Shown here: positions 32,375-44,710 of the stretch, piece by piece
How the letters are laid out: each line of letters starts with the position of its first letter
Position numbering within the stretch: the stretch's first letter is position 1
From: Sorghum bicolor
Lineage: Eukaryota > Streptophyta > Magnoliopsida > Poales > Poaceae
Reading direction: 5' to 3'
DNA length: 64,000 bases
Assembly: GCF_000003195.3 (NCBI RefSeq)
Contig: NC_012876.2
Span: forward strand, 63,048,407-63,112,406
Program-made: the position numbers and the translations under genes
The notes under the pieces: model-generated
Told to the model about the DNA's origin: nothing
Database searches by the model: none
Seen by the model: the letters and a program-made list of their open reading frames with translations, nothing else

Positions 32375-35264
32375 CAGGATTAGTTGTTATAGTCTTAGTT
32401 TAAGATCATCATCGAGTGCAATACTTTTATTTATTTATACCCTAATAACTACTAATAACCAATCCACTAGCGTATTTTTTTTTAAAAAAACAACTACTAA
32501 TTCACTGACCGGCAAATTGAGGGTACTCTAGTATCTAAACAACAAAGGAGTAAGGACTAAACTTCAGTTAGTCAGGCATGAGTAGTAAGTCTTAGATATC
32601 CTCTCTGTCTCAGAATAAAATGTATCAAGTGTTTGAAATTTTATCCTATGCATTAGTCCAAATTGCTCAATTACATCTATTGAACCATAAGATGTTCTGG
32701 ATGCTCTTCGACGTTTTCGTTAAAAGAAGGCAGTTGAAAAAGGCACGGTTGTTAGTTGTTACACACACAGTGTTGTTTACTCGTATATTTTTATTCTCAT
32801 GTTCTGCTCACCTACCAGTGAATGTGAACGAATCTCTCGTATGGACCCCGCATCATGTTCCCCCAGATCGCCGTTTCTTATATCGATTCCACCTCTTGCG
32901 CGTTACAAATTCCTAATGCTGATTTAGCAACTCTTTTCCACCAGCAGTCGGCCGTTTTAGTTTTCGATATACTCTTATTTTTTTTAAAAAAAAAAAATCG
33001 TTTTGTGTTTTATTATCCATCTTCTGCACTTCGTAGCCTTTATTTCCCTTGATATTTATAGATTTGAGACACTGTTGAGGACTTGAGCGTCTTCATCACC
33101 AAAAAGAAAAAAGAAAAAGGAAATGCCAAATGCTTTACACTACAGCACATATATAGTTTTACAAGGGAAAAAAATATATTTTTCCTTGTCCAAGCTGCGT
33201 AGGAGGAAATTGTAGAGTCAGCACCCTGGCGCCCTGCAGATGATGTGCACCAAATTTAGCGGCTTCAAAAAAAATTTATAGCCAAATGCACCTCAAGCTA
33301 GTAGCCTCTCCAAGCTCTGTCCGTGCCCCTGCACCTCACTGCATAGGAGGCAACACCGGGTCTCCCAAGTCCCATCTCATGATGGCTTTCCTAAAACAAC
33401 TAGGGGCTGCTGGGGCTCGCTGATGAGAGACCTCTGCTGTTCCATAGGGCAGCATAGGCAGAGAGAGGCCAAGAGCAAAGCTGCTGCATGCGTCTGATGC
33501 AACAGCCCATGTGAAAGCGCTAGAAGGAAGAAAGTGTCTGCAGCTTCTTCCCCTTGTTTGTCTCTTGGATCCTCTCTCCCCCACTTGGCCCTCAGCATGC
33601 ATGCACATCACAGCTTCTTCCATCGCCAGCAATCAGGCAATCACCATGGATGGATCCACATCCACCCAATAGCTTCCACCATTTGTCAAAAAAAAAAAAA
33701 AAAAAACTTCCACCACATGCCTGCATGTGACTGTTGTGAGGCTGCTTGCTCTGCACATGTACTACAATCACAAGCAGCTTCTTCGCCGCAGTAGTCCCCC
33801 ATCCCATCTGTGCCTGCCACTGTCATTTGTCAACTGAACTGAACTTAACAACAAACAAACAAACAAACCTGTTGCAACTCGATTTTTTTTTTATTTTTTT
33901 ACCAGACAACCAGGCAACCAGGAGGAGGAATGTAAGGCATGTAGGATAGGATGACAGGAAATTTACAGAGATAAATAAGGACTGGCCTCAGACACAGAGG
34001 CATACCCAGCCATCTAGCAGCCTCCAGGTCCAGAGACATCAAAAAGAAACTACTGCTCTCCCACACACACACACACACACAAAACCATGGCAATGCCATT
34101 GGCCATCCCCATGCATGCTGCTCTCATGAATGGAAGATTCTCCTCTCCCACACCAAGTGCAGTGCAGTGTAGTGCCGGGACAAAAGAGCACAAAGTACAT
34201 CCCCCCAGCCTGCCCACGCTTCCCATCCATCCCCCACCTTCCTTCCATGCTCAGGTACGGTCCTGTGTCCAATCCTCCATGGATCCATCCACAGCAAGCA
34301 GCCCAACAAATTCTGAAGATCCAATCCCTATAGTTCCCCACACCAAGCATCACAATGCTCATCCGGGTTAGGAAACTTTAACTATACCAGATCGAATTCA
34401 GTAGAAACTAGCACATCTTCATGCTTGATTCGCCTTATCTTCATGTGCAGGATGCCCTTAGCTTGTTTGTTTCTCCCATCTTTGAGCTCTTTGTTCTTGC
34501 GACAGACGGACGGACGAGCTTTTACGCTGCAATTGGCACGGCAACCAAGGCCATCGTAAAGCAAAAACACAAGTACACACCAGCAGAACAACTGAACTGA
34601 ACTGAGCGGAGCCCATGATCTTTTTTCTTTAGGAGAAAGCTAATGATTTTGGCAAACTGTAAACTATAGTTTATATAACGAATATAATGAACAGATCTCT
34701 GGGAATTCTCCCTCTTACAGACTTTCCAATTTTTTTTCCGATTCATTAACCCCTATAAATAAACAGCCTTTTTCCAATTCTACAGTTTCTACTCAACGCA
34801 ACCCCACTAAAAAAGCAGAGGAAAAAAAATAATAAACCGAACACACTGTACGAGAGCTTTGTACCATGTCATGGCCTTGCAAACCATGATTAGAACAGAG
34901 GGGGAGTGGTCGGAAGGAGAAGCCAAGGAGTGCAAGAACTCCAAGAGTCCATGAGCAACAACACCAAGCTCTTTTGCAATCATGGTCGTCCTCCTCCAGC
35001 TCCAAGGACGATCGAGGTGCAGGTGCACTACGGGCACGGCACGCGGCCGGCTTTCGGCGGAGGCGGTGAAGAGGAGAAGAGGTCGGCGGAGCGGTGGACG
35101 AGACGCCGTGGTGGTCGTCGTCCCTGGCGGAGGACACCCAGATCCGCGACCGCTGCACAGGAGTGGATGCTGGTGCACCGTCCTGCACGTACGCCAGGTG
35201 CCTTAGGACCCCAATTGGCGGCCACCTGAGCCGCGGCGGCGCGGATCGGGCCCGCGTCCGGCCG
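32375..35264. other. Spacer and probable 3' UTR side of the SMR gene
   Basis: Contains a pure A run near 33686, an (AC)n run near 34062-34081 and many short frames without similarity. 34800-35264 directly follows the SMR stop on the minus strand and probably includes its 3' UTR; the end is not visible. The 98-codon minus-strand frame at 33336-33632 is not recognised. Confidence 0.4.
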
Positions 35265-35708
35265 TCAGCCCGCGCGGATCCGCTTCTTGGGCGGCAGGGC
35301 GCGGAACACGGTGGTGAGGTCGCGCACGACGGGGAAGAAGGCCCGGCGCGGCGACGGCGCCGCGGACGACGGTAACTTGCGCTTGGCGGGCGTCGAAGGC
35401 GGCGGAGGCGCCCATGCCGGCTTCCGCGGCGCCGGGGGGCACTCGGCCAGCGGCCGCAGCCGGGTCCCCTCCGACGTCGGCGTCGTGGGCTCCGCCTCCG
35501 CCTCAGCCTCCTGCTCCTGGGCCTCCGAGCTGGCCTCCACCTCCACCTCCATCTGCTGCTGCTTCTCCGCCGCAGGCAAGGCTACGGACTCCGTGTCCGG
35601 CGCCAGCGCCGTCGACGACGAGGCCGCCGACGAGCAGGCGGGCGCCGGCGCCGTGGTCGTCCTGATCGGCGGCAGCGCCGGGAGGACGTCGGCCGCCGTG
35701 GAGCTCAT
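35265..35708 (-). CDS. SIAMESE-RELATED-type cyclin-dependent kinase inhibitor
   Basis: The intronless frame encodes 147 residues, within the usual 80-170 for plant SMR proteins. The N-terminal half is low-complexity (Ala/Thr-rich, then a Gln-Glu-Ala acidic stretch at about 50-75). The C-terminal half carries the family motifs in order: TPTSEGTRL near 77-85, the CPPAPRKP motif near 90-97, a basic KRKLPS near 109-114, and FFPVVRDLTTVFRALPPKKR close to the end, which resembles the cyclin-binding DLxxxF region plus a nuclear-localisation-like basic tail. SMR proteins bind CDK-cyclin complexes in the nucleus and restrain mitosis, promoting endoreduplication or stress-linked arrest (family knowledge). 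The ATG at 35708 is the first in frame. Upstream (minus strand) lie a TTGGCGC word (35841-35835) resembling an E2F site and a TATTTAA TATA-like box near 35855. Confidence 0.82.
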   Translation of the reverse strand: MSSTAADVLPALPPIRTTTAPAPACSSAASSSTALAPDTESVALPAAEKQQQMEVEVEASSEAQEQEAEAEAEPTTPTSEGTRLRPLAECPPAPRKPAWAPPPPSTPAKRKLPSSAAPSPRRAFFPVVRDLTTVFRALPPKKRIRAG

Positions 35709-35834
35709 CTCTCCGGCCGCAGGTAGGCGCGCGGGAGATCACGAGCGGTGCGGCGGTGCGGCGGTGGGTGGGTGCGAGGGAGGAGGTGAAACGAGGGAGG
35801 GGCGAGCGGACAACGCGAAGAATGCAAGGCGGTA

Positions 35835-35857
35835 GCGCCAAGCCGCCGAGGCTGTTA
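35835..35857 (-). promoter_or_regulatory. E2F-like word and TATA-like box of the SMR gene
   Basis: Minus strand: TATTTAA near 35857-35850, then TTGGCGC at 35841-35835, about 130 bp before the ATG. E2F control is plausible for a cell-cycle gene but rests only on the short match. Confidence 0.3.
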
Positions 35858-36084
35858 AATACTTGTTGTCCAGATAGATAGAGAGAGAGAGAGAGGCTAG
35901 AGGAGGGGGGCAGATAAACCGCTTTGATCGCCTTTTCTGTGGGCCCGGCTTTACTACAACCATAGACTTTTGCTCATGTTAAAGGCTCAGGGCAAAATAA
36001 AAAGATATACATACAACTGGTATAATACAAATCCTGAACTTAATACGTACACGCAAAGGAAAAAAAAATCCTAGACTTAATAAT

Positions 36085-38960
36085 GGGACTTTTTCATCAA
36101 AAAGTGACTATTAGAGTTTCAAGTTGTGGATTCTTGTTAGAGGGGAAAGAAAGTGCTATAATCATGAGCGTCTCACATTCGACTCTCATGGATCTCAAAG
36201 CAGGCAAAGATGTGAGGCGCCCTTCTTCTAGTTTCTCTCACAAATCAGAAGCATTCTATTTTCATGACAAATCAAAGGTGCCTCCCCTTCTGTGTGAGGT
36301 TTAGACGGTTATAGTAGACATCTTAAAAAGTTTTTTTATTGTGTATAATTGCATATAGTTAAGAAGTCTAATGACGAATTTCTAAAAACCAGCACCAAAA
36401 CAAGTTGAGTTTTAATTTTGTAGCAGGAATGAAATTTTATCTTTACTCTGCAGCGAAGAAATATATAATTTTGTAGTACAAAATTCCTTCATTCCACAAG
36501 AAATCAACAGTGCCCCTTCATCGAGAGGCTTAGTCGGTTATGATAAACATCATAAAGGTTTGTTATAGTATGTAATTAGATATAGTTAATAAGTCTAATG
36601 ATAAAATTCCAAGTAAAAAGGCTACCAAGGCTAGCCAAGTTTTATAGAAGGAATGAAATTATACGTTTATTGTGCAGTGAAGAAATATACAATTTTGTAG
36701 TAGAAAATTCATTCATTCCACAAGAAATCAACAGTGCTCCTTCAGTGAGAGGCTTAGTCGGTTACGATAAACATCATAAAGGCTTTGTTATAGTACGTAA
36801 TTACATATAGTTAACAAGTCTTATGATAGAATTCCAAGAAAAAAGGCTACCAAGGCTAGCCAAGTTTTATAGAAGGAATGAAATTATACGTTTATTGTGC
36901 AGTGAAGAAAAATACAATTATGTAGTAGAAAATTTATTCATTCCACAAGAAATCAACGGTGCCCCTTCAGCGAGAGGCTTAGTCGGTTACGATAAACATC
37001 ATAAAGGCTTTGTTATAGTACGTAATTACATATAGTTAACAAGTCTAATGATAAAATTCCAAGAAAAAAGGCTACCAAGGCTAGCCAAGTTTTATTGCAA
37101 GAATGAAATTATATGTTTATTGTGCAGTGAAGAAATATACAATTTTGTAGTAAATTTTAAAATTTATCCTCATAAGGTAAATGAGCAAATGTGCTCATTT
37201 CATGCCTAGGCGATCTCAAAGTGAGGGAAGATGTCAGCTTGCCTTCTTCCAATTCCTCCTTTCCACATCAAATCGAAAGTGTCTCCCTTCCACATGAGGC
37301 TTAGTTGGTTACAATAGACATCTTAGGGGTTTTATGTAGTATGTAATTACGTATATTTGAGGACTCTAGTGATGGAATTCTAAAAAAGTATTGAAGCCAG
37401 CTGAAGGTTTTATAGTAGGATTTGAAACTATGCGTTCATTATATACTGAAAAAGATCTAATTTGTAGTGCACATTTTAAAGGTCATCATCATGATAAAGC
37501 ATCATGCCAGACATTAAGAATACTTTACTCAACACTTTCTTCAAAGAAGAAACAAACATCTTGTTGCATCGTGCCCTTTTCTTTGTTTTTACGATATTCA
37601 ACAAAATGTGTGAATAAAATGTGACAATAATCAGCACCTCTGGTTCATGCCCCATTGATCGCAAAGCATGGGAAAGACGTGAGCTAGCCTTCTTCCAATT
37701 TCTTCCTTTCCACGTCAAATCAAAAGCGCATCCCCTTGTGCATGATTCTTAGTCGATTATGGTAGACATCTTGGAGGTTTTATTATAGTACGTAATTGCG
37801 TGCAATCAATAAGTCTACTGATGAAATTCTAAAGAAAAAGCATCAAAGCTAGCTAGAGTTTATAGCAGAGCTGAGACTATGCACTTATTGTACATTGAAA
37901 AATAATCCATTTTGTAGTGCACATTTTAAAAGTCATCCTCATAAGCTAAAGCATCATGCTAAACATTAAGAAAATTCCTTGCTTTACTCAATGCTTTCTT
38001 CAAAGAAAATAAAACAAACATCATATTGCATTGTGTCCTTTGCTTTTATTTTTACGATGTGCAACAAAATGTACATGTTCAAATAAAATGTGATAATACT
38101 CAACACCTTTGGTTCGTGTCCCACGGAGATCTCAAAGCGCGGGAAATATATGAGCTTGGCCTTCTACCAATTCCATCATTCCACGACAAATCAAATGCTC
38201 CCCTCTTACGCATGAGGCTTAGTCGGTTACAGTGGACAAAATCTTAGAGCCCTTATTATAGTATGTAATTACCTATAACTAAGAGGTCTAGTGATGAAAT
38301 TCTTACAATAATATACCAAGGCTAGATGAAGGTTTAAGCATGATTGAAAAAATATACAGTTTGTAGTGCACATTTTAAAAGTTGTCTTCGCAAGGTAAAG
38401 CAACATGTCATTCATCAAAAAAAGACCTTACTTTACTCAATGCTTTCTACAAATAAAAAAACAAACATCTTGTTGCATTTTGCCCTTTCCTTTATTGTCA
38501 TCAGGATATTCAACAAAATGTGCATACATGTGCAAAAAAATGTCATAATAATCAGCACCTCTGGGTTGTGCGGTTGTGCCCCATCCATCTCAAAGCACAA
38601 GAAAGATGTGAGTTAGCCTTCTTTCAATTCCTTCTTCCACGTCAAATCAAAAGCGCCTCTCCTTGCGCGTGAGGCGCCTTAGTTGATTATGATAGACAAC
38701 TCGGAGGTTTTTTATAGTATGAAATCACATATATGTTAGAGCTCTAATGATGAAATTCTAAGAGAAAATAAAGTATCGAAGTTAGCTGATTTTTTTTATA
38801 GCGGGATTGAAATCATGCGCTTATTTGTATAGTGATGAAAAACTATGCAGTTTGTAGTACATTTTGAAAGTTGCCCTCGTAAGGTAAAGCAACATGCTAG
38901 ACATGCATTAAGAAGAAGACAAAAAACCCTTGCTTTACTCAATGTTATATCTTTTTTGAA
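36085..38960. repeat. Complex tandem repeat with long and short units
   Basis: The anchor word GGCTTAGTCGGTTA (with variants) recurs at about 36300, 36528, 36751, 36976, 37300, 37748, 38217 and 38676. Spacings are about 228, 223, 225, 324, 448, 469 and 459. Long units contain TTTGTAGTGCACATTTTAAA, AAAGCATCATGC and CTTTACTCAATGCTTTCTTC; the short units lack this middle part. The short units at 36598-37035 are nearly identical to each other, much more than the long units are. Each short unit has a 70-codon frame, but the frame ends in every unit and there is no sign of a protein. Confidence 0.85.
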
Positions 38961-39307
38961 AGAAAAAAAAAACCATGCTGCCTTGTCATGCATGCATTGT
39001 GCCCTAGCTTGGCTTTGTTCTTCTGCTTCTTGGTTCTTTTTTAACAGAAAGGACGTTCAACAAAATCTACTTGCGGGAATAAAATCGTTGCACATCCTTC
39101 TCTCATGCTCGCAGTCGCAGGGGTGGTGGTGGACAGTTCATGCCACGCCGCCGGCCGGGCCGCAACACCTCACGTGTGTGGGGTGGCGCGCATGACATGC
39201 ATGCATGCATGCATGAACATTGCCGTGCCGGATGGATTATTCGTGTACGTATACTCTCATCAGCAGATCCATGCAGCCTGCGTGAGCCGTGAGCGCGAAA
39301 ACAGAAG

Positions 39308-39539
39308 GGCTTATTTAGTTGGCAAAAAAATTTAGATTTGATTACCGTAGTATTTTCGTGTGATTTGGTAATTACTGTCTAATTATGGATTAATTTATTA
39401 TCTCAAAAGATTCGTTTTACAAATTACATATAGATTATGTAATTAGTTGTTTTTTTTATCTATATTTAAAACTATATGCACGTGTTTAAAGATTCGATGT
39501 GATGAGACGAAAAGGAAATTTTTGGAACTAAACAGGACC
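39308..39539. mobile_element. Tourist-like MITE, variant family
   Basis: The left end GGGCTTATTTAGTTGGC and right end GGAACTAAACAGGACC are inverted; interior GATTCGATGTGATGAGACG. 232 bp. Confidence 0.65.
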
Positions 39540-40029
39540 AAAAAATTTTTTTAGAAGTAATAAACAGGGCTAAAGAGAGAAAGGCTAGCTAGGTCAGGAC
39601 GGCACGCAACGATGGATTGATGGCGTGATGAGGAATAACGGAGAGGCCGGAGTGGGAGCGAGTGAGAGAAAAGGAGGCGGCACGGCACACATGCATCATG
39701 CATATGCAGCGCGCACGTACGTAGCGTGATGCACGGTGTGGGAGAGGCCGCTGCAAAAGGAATGAGCGAGAGGCGAGAGCGCACTGCCGGTGCCGTGGCA
39801 TGGCATGGCATGGCATGGCGCGCGCGGCCGCCGCACCGATTCGATCGACAGTACCTACACAGATGCACCAACATGCGCGCGCCTTGCGGTGAGGGGCGAC
39901 GTGGCACCCGTGTAGGATCGGCCCGGCAGCACATGCATGCGATCCATGAATTTCTTTTTTTTTTTTGGTATGTAGCTATAATATTCTTTTCTAGGCACTC
40001 GATATCTCGTCTTTCTCATTCATCACAGA
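39540..40029. other. Spacer with CATGG microsatellite
   Basis: The five-base unit TGGCA is repeated about four times near 39797-39818. Frames on both strands are unrecognised. Confidence 0.35.
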
Positions 40030-40264
40030 GGCCTTGTTTAGTTCACCTCAAAATTCAAAAACTTTTCAAAATTTCCCATCACATCAAATTTTATGGCACA
40101 TGAATGAAGCACTAAATATAAAAGAAAATAAAAACTAATTATACAGTTTGTCTGAGACAAATTTTTTGAGACTAGTTTATAATTGAACAATATTTACCAC
40201 AAATAAACAAAAAATGTTACAGTACCAAAATCCGAAAACTTTACGGAACTAATTAAACAAGGCC
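40030..40264 (+). mobile_element. Tourist-like MITE
   Basis: Ends GGCCTTGTTTAGTTCACC and AATTAAACAAGGCC; same orientation as 10673-10910. No clear target duplication. Confidence 0.8.
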
Positions 40265-40704
40265 AAAGAAGGAGAGAGGAAAAAAATAGAACAAATTTGG
40301 GTGGTTTGGAGTCGGTTTGCGTTGCATGCATGCGCGGTCAGCTTCGCGATGATGGATGGATTCGGCGCCGTCGTAGCTAGCTGGACGGAGCGACGTGTTC
40401 CTCCGCTCGCTCCTGTCGTGTCCTGTCCGATCAACGTACAATCTCCCTCTGACTCTCTCTGTCCGTAGTCCCAATCGGCACGCCTATTTTTGCTTGAATT
40501 TTCGTGGGCTACAATGACGCCTACAGCTAGCGGATGGATCCTGGATCGGTTGGGGATGACACGATGATGTAGACTACGACTACGGAGTAGTAGACAGTAG
40601 GATTTGCGTAGACGGAAACGAGGCCTCTTGTCTGTCACTGACGACGACGCAGGCAAGACGCCAATCCACACCATCATATCCACTCCACTACTCACAGCGA
40701 TCAT

Positions 40705-40965
40705 TGTACGTGGTTCATTGCAGGTGCTGGAGGAGGGCAATTCTGTGTTGGTTGAAAGATTTTAAGCCCCAAGTCTACTACCGCTACTGATATCTTCGAG
40801 ATCTACCAGCTTTTGATTTTTTGTTTTCTTATTAAGGCCGTTCTGTGTTTACCTTTCTGTAATCGGGCTAAACCTGCCTTGGTTTGTTTTGTGGCTGGCA
40901 ACCCCAGCAAACTTGTTACCTCGTGTTTTCTTAAAAGCAGAGTTAATTCTCGTTGAAAAAAAAAA
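40705..40965 (+). mobile_element. 5'-truncated LINE (3' end with poly-A)
   Basis: The 261-bp segment ends in a run of A and is flanked by a perfect 15-bp duplication ACTCACAGCGATCAT (40690-40704 and 40966-40980). A poly-A tail plus a long perfect duplication is the mark of target-primed reverse transcription. The sequence before the tail (CTGCCTTGGTTTGTTTTGTG, TTAAAAGCAGAGTTAATTC) resembles plant LINE 3' UTRs. No coding region remains. Confidence 0.85.
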
Positions 40966-41240
40966 ACTCACAGCGATCATGCTCCGTGCATGCATGTCAT
41001 GCATGGCGTTTCAAAATTCTATCGGAAAGATCGGGATGTTACGTTGCTTCCGATCAAATGCATGGATGGTAGTAGGTGCCTGTGCCGTTGCTCTGAAGAA
41101 AACGATGATAGATGTTGCTAAAGCAGGCAGTTGTGCCCTCCAATTGTGATGGAATTTGCGATGACTGCCACTGGCTTGGATGACACGAAGAAGGATCACT
41201 CACTGATACTGGGGAAACTCTGGTCGGTCAGGGAAGGAGG

Positions 41241-41480
41241 ACTGGATAGAAAAGGGCAGGTGGGCCAGCTCACCGTTCCAATCCCCACCACCCGCCCACG
41301 GGCACAGCCAGGCCAGGCCAGGCCGGCCCACAGAGCGGGCCCAGTTAGTTGGCAGCAGCCAATGTTGATGGGCCCTGTGGACCCCGGATGGGTCTTTAGT
41401 TTTTGTACTAGCATTTCTTTTCTCCAACGACAAATTGATTCTCCCTATCTTTCTCACTCTTTGCATTCACTCTTCTTTAA
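41241..41480. repeat. Duplicated spacer, copy 1 (partner 44500-44700)
   Basis: Shared words: CTGGATAGAAA, GGGCCAG, GGCCCACC/GGCCCACA, GCGGGCCCAGT, GTTGGCAGCA, GGGCCCTG. The copies are diverged, and neither contains a supported gene. Confidence 0.6.
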
Positions 41481-41861
41481 TTCAGTCACCAACTACTTTT
41501 TTTTCTTCTCAAGTGTATACGTTGAATTTCATGGTGGCCATTGTATAAAATATGGACCTTATTTCACAGCATAGCTCATTATGTATATGTGCTTATCAAA
41601 TAAGAAGAAGAAAAAGGAAACACCCTGTTAGCAGTTTGAACTTATTGGTACGCCTTATCAGCCATTATATAGGTTTCTCTCTGGTAACAAATCAGCGAAC
41701 ATTATTTTTCAATATCAACATCATAATTTGTCTTTATAAATTACACCAGTTTGCCAACAAAGCAAAAGATCAAGGTTCGTATTATTATTATAAATTACTC
41801 CACTTGGCTTATTATTTTGCAGTCGTCATCAGTAGTTGGTTCCTTTTAGGATCAGAGCTGC

Positions 41862-42132
41862 CATTGCCGAAGCCAGGGAGCTAGCAGGGGCCATGCCCCA
41901 CCCCCAAATAGTAATTTTTTAATATCCTTACAAATATTTATTTTACAACATAACAATACATCAAATTAGATATTTTTATGATAATTTTGTGATTTTTCTT
42001 TATAAATATTAACTATATATGTAAAAATATTTAAAAATTTGGTGAGAAATACGTTTATACATATATTTAGTACATTTAGACATGTCATCATTGCTTAGCC
42101 CTCCTCAATCGAAATGGCTTGCTCCGCCTCTG
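41862..42132. mobile_element. Non-autonomous hAT element
   Basis: The left end CATTGCCGAAGCCAGGGAGC and right end GGCTTGCTCCGCCTCTG are family-type inverted ends. AT-rich interior, no coding capacity; weak duplication (GAGCTGC against GGGCTGT). Confidence 0.6.
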
Positions 42133-43095
42133 GGCTGTTATATACTACCACTATATTAGTTGTCTTTGTTTATAATAATTAATGGATTTAGATTTTACCC
42201 AGGTACTCTACACGTACCAACACGGATTTATTTTGAAACCCGACCGCTACCAGTTGATCGTCATCGTACGCACGGGAGCTGCATCCGCGCTTGATGCAAA
42301 TTAAAGTCTTTCTACTACTACTGTGTAATAATTTTAGATGCATGTCGCAACGCAACGCAATCATGATGCATGAGCTTCTTTGATTTTGGCCTGTTCCTTT
42401 GATCCATCCTAAAGCTCTCACATGTAACATGCATGTTAATGATGATGGTGGCTACTATAATACGACATCATCTTCACTTTGAGAACATGCATATAGTCCA
42501 GACTAGCTAGTAGTATATAGTACATACAGTACTATCTGATCCCATGCACGTAGTACTGTTTCAGAAAATAGATTAGCATCAAATTCTTTGTTTGGAGTAT
42601 ATTATAGTACTGCTAGTTGTTGTTTATGTTTGTGTAATGGCAAGATATGATGCTGATTAATTAAATTGAGATGCATGAGTTATATATATTTTTCTTATTT
42701 GTAAAGAAAATAAATACAGTTGTGACAAAGGAGGAGCGTGCGGTGGGGGCGACGGGAAATTGGCCACATACATCACTGTCCTGAGGTCCCACCTACTACT
42801 ACATGCATGTGGGCCATGTGCACATATATACAAGGACGGACGTCTTTATCACACATGCTTGATGATGATGGTCACCGGATGCTATCCTCCTCCTCCTCAT
42901 GATTGTCTTCCCTCCCAATTCCCATGCAATGTAATATAAGAGCGAGTTAAGGATCCAATGCTCGTGCCACGTAAGCTAGTTAGCAGCATGATGCACACGT
43001 ATACTTTAACGATTATTATTAGATGGATTACTTGGATGGATCAGAAATTCAGAATCGAAGGTTAGTCATCATACATACGCAACAGTAGTAATCTA
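42133..43095. other. Spacer, nothing recognised
   Basis: AT-rich intergenic sequence with GCATGCATG-type short repeats and no supported gene or element. Confidence 0.4.
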
Positions 43096-43333
43096 CTCCC
43101 TCCGTTTTTTTTAAAAATATCACATTTGTTTGTCCTATGTCGAACGTGTGTATCTTTGACCATTAATTTTTTTAAAAATTATATAGTTTCATATCATAAG
43201 ATTTATATTTTAATTAGATTTATTATGAGAACTACTATCATATTATGTAATTCATATATTGTCAAACAATAAGGATCTTTAAAATGGTTGGTCAAAGATT
43301 GAAATGTTTGACTTAGGACAAACCAGAAGGGAG
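43096..43333. mobile_element. Stowaway MITE
   Basis: CTCCCTCCGTTTTTTTTAAA at the left; CAAACCAGAAGGGAG at the right; TA on both sides. Confidence 0.8.
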
Positions 43334-43377
43334 TAGTCACCATGCATGGTGGACGATGCATATACCATCAATTATTA

Positions 43378-43636
43378 CTCCCTCCATCCTAAATTATAAG
43401 TAATTCTAAGAATCTTGAAGAGTTAAAGCATCTTAAGTTTGACCAAATTTATACAATAAGGTAATAACATTTTTACAATGCCAACTAAGTATTATTAGAT
43501 TTTTCATCAATTATATTTTTATAGTATATCAATTTGATATCATAAATTTGTATAATTTTTCTCTATAATTTTAGTAAAACTTAAAATATTTTAACTCTCT
43601 ATGATATTTAGAATAAGCTATAATTTAGAACAGAGT
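43378..43636. mobile_element. Stowaway MITE
   Basis: CTCCCTCCATCCTAAATTAT at the left; ATAATTTAGAACAGAG at the right. Only about 40 bp from the previous Stowaway. Right end eroded. Confidence 0.75.
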
Positions 43637-43901
43637 CGTAAATAAAATAAAGGTCATAGTCGGCGGGACGGTGACGGTGACGCATACTAAACCTGTTATG
43701 ACGTACAGTAGGTGCAGTGGCCCTCAGGCATGGCCGCGCCGCATGGGCCGCTGGGGCCATGAGACACGTACGTATTCTTTACGTCTACTACATACAGTGT
43801 GATCAGAGCCGTTGTTGTGCTTTTAATAATAATTTGTAAAATGGCATGGCATTTATCAAAGGGAGCACACAGGGTACTGCATGACAATGTATGCTATGCT
43901 A

Positions 43902-44131
43902 GGCCTTGTTTAGTTCACTCCGAAATTCAAAAGGTTTTCAAGATTTTCTGTCACATCGAATCTTGCGACACATGCATGAAGCATTAAATATAGACGAAAA
44001 TAAAAACTAATCACACAGTTTGACTGTAAATCGCAAGACGAATCTTTTGACCTTAGTTAGTCTATAATTAGACAATATTTATCACAAACAAATAAAAGTG
44101 CTCTAAATTTTTTTCACATCTAAACAAGGCC
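43902..44131 (+). mobile_element. Tourist-like MITE with CTA duplication
   Basis: Ends GGCCTTGTTTAGTTCAC and CATCTAAACAAGGCC, flanked by CTA (43899-43901, 44132-44134); 230 bp. Confidence 0.85.
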
Positions 44132-44183
44132 CTAGTATTGTAGTGCTAGTAGCCTAGTACGTGTGTATATACATACGGTACCG

Positions 44184-44352
44184 CTATTCTACACCGCAAG
44201 TCAAAATGAGTAGAAAAAATACTGAGCAGTACTGGAGAGTGTTCAATATCAACTTGCCCAACACTCGGGACCACGAAATACTGAATAATACTGAAACGCG
44301 AATACTGAGTGATACTGGATTTTGCTCAGTATAACACTTCGGTGTAGAATAG
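44184..44352. mobile_element. Small TIR element (CTATTCTACACCG ends)
   Basis: The left end CTATTCTACACCGCAAG is matched inversely by CTTCGGTGTAGAATAG at the right. Interior ATACTGA/TACTG repeats. A (TA)21 microsatellite (44371-44412) follows. Family unknown. Confidence 0.55.
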
Positions 44353-44367
44353 TATTCTACACCTAGG

Positions 44368-44370
<3 letters not shown>

Positions 44371-44412
<42 letters not shown>
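44371..44412. repeat. (TA)n microsatellite
   Basis: About 21 uninterrupted TA units. Confidence 0.95.
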
Positions 44413-44421
<9 letters not shown>

Positions 44422-44499
44422 CATGACTGTGTGTCTGTGTGACAAGAGTAAAACAAAGGTATCAGCGAAACAGATGCGACAAATTCCCTACCCGCCCAG

Positions 44500-44700
44500 G
44501 CCTGGATAGAAAGGGGTGGTGGGCCAGGTCACAACACCAGACTAGGGCCTGAGGGCCAGGCCAGACCGGCCCACCACGCGGGCCCAGTCGGTTGGCAGCA
44601 TCCTAGGCTGGTGGGCCCTGGATAAGTTAGGTTTGTAGTTGTACTGTACTACTAGCGTTCCCCAACGGAAAAAACTGATTCGCTGCCATTTCTTCTTCCG
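44500..44700. repeat. Duplicated spacer, copy 2 (partner 41241-41480)
   Basis: See the shared words listed for the partner; this copy has CCAGTCGGTTGGCAGCATCC and the GGTGGGCCCTGG block. Confidence 0.6.
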
Positions 44701-44710
44701 AACGAAATGA

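Noticed and set aside
33336..33632. 98-codon minus-strand frame, considered as a peptide precursor
   Set aside because: No signal peptide or known peptide motif; the other strand and frames are also open.
34793..35229. Overlapping frames downstream of the SMR gene, including a 131-codon minus-strand frame
   Set aside because: They lie in the probable 3' UTR, overlap each other on both strands and match no family.
36598..37035. Two nearly identical 70-codon frames
   Set aside because: They are units of the tandem repeat; similarity follows from DNA repetition, and the long units do not keep the frame.
36085..38960. Regular repeat considered as a CRISPR array
   Set aside because: Units are hundreds of bp with no short repeat/spacer alternation, and the DNA is plant nuclear.
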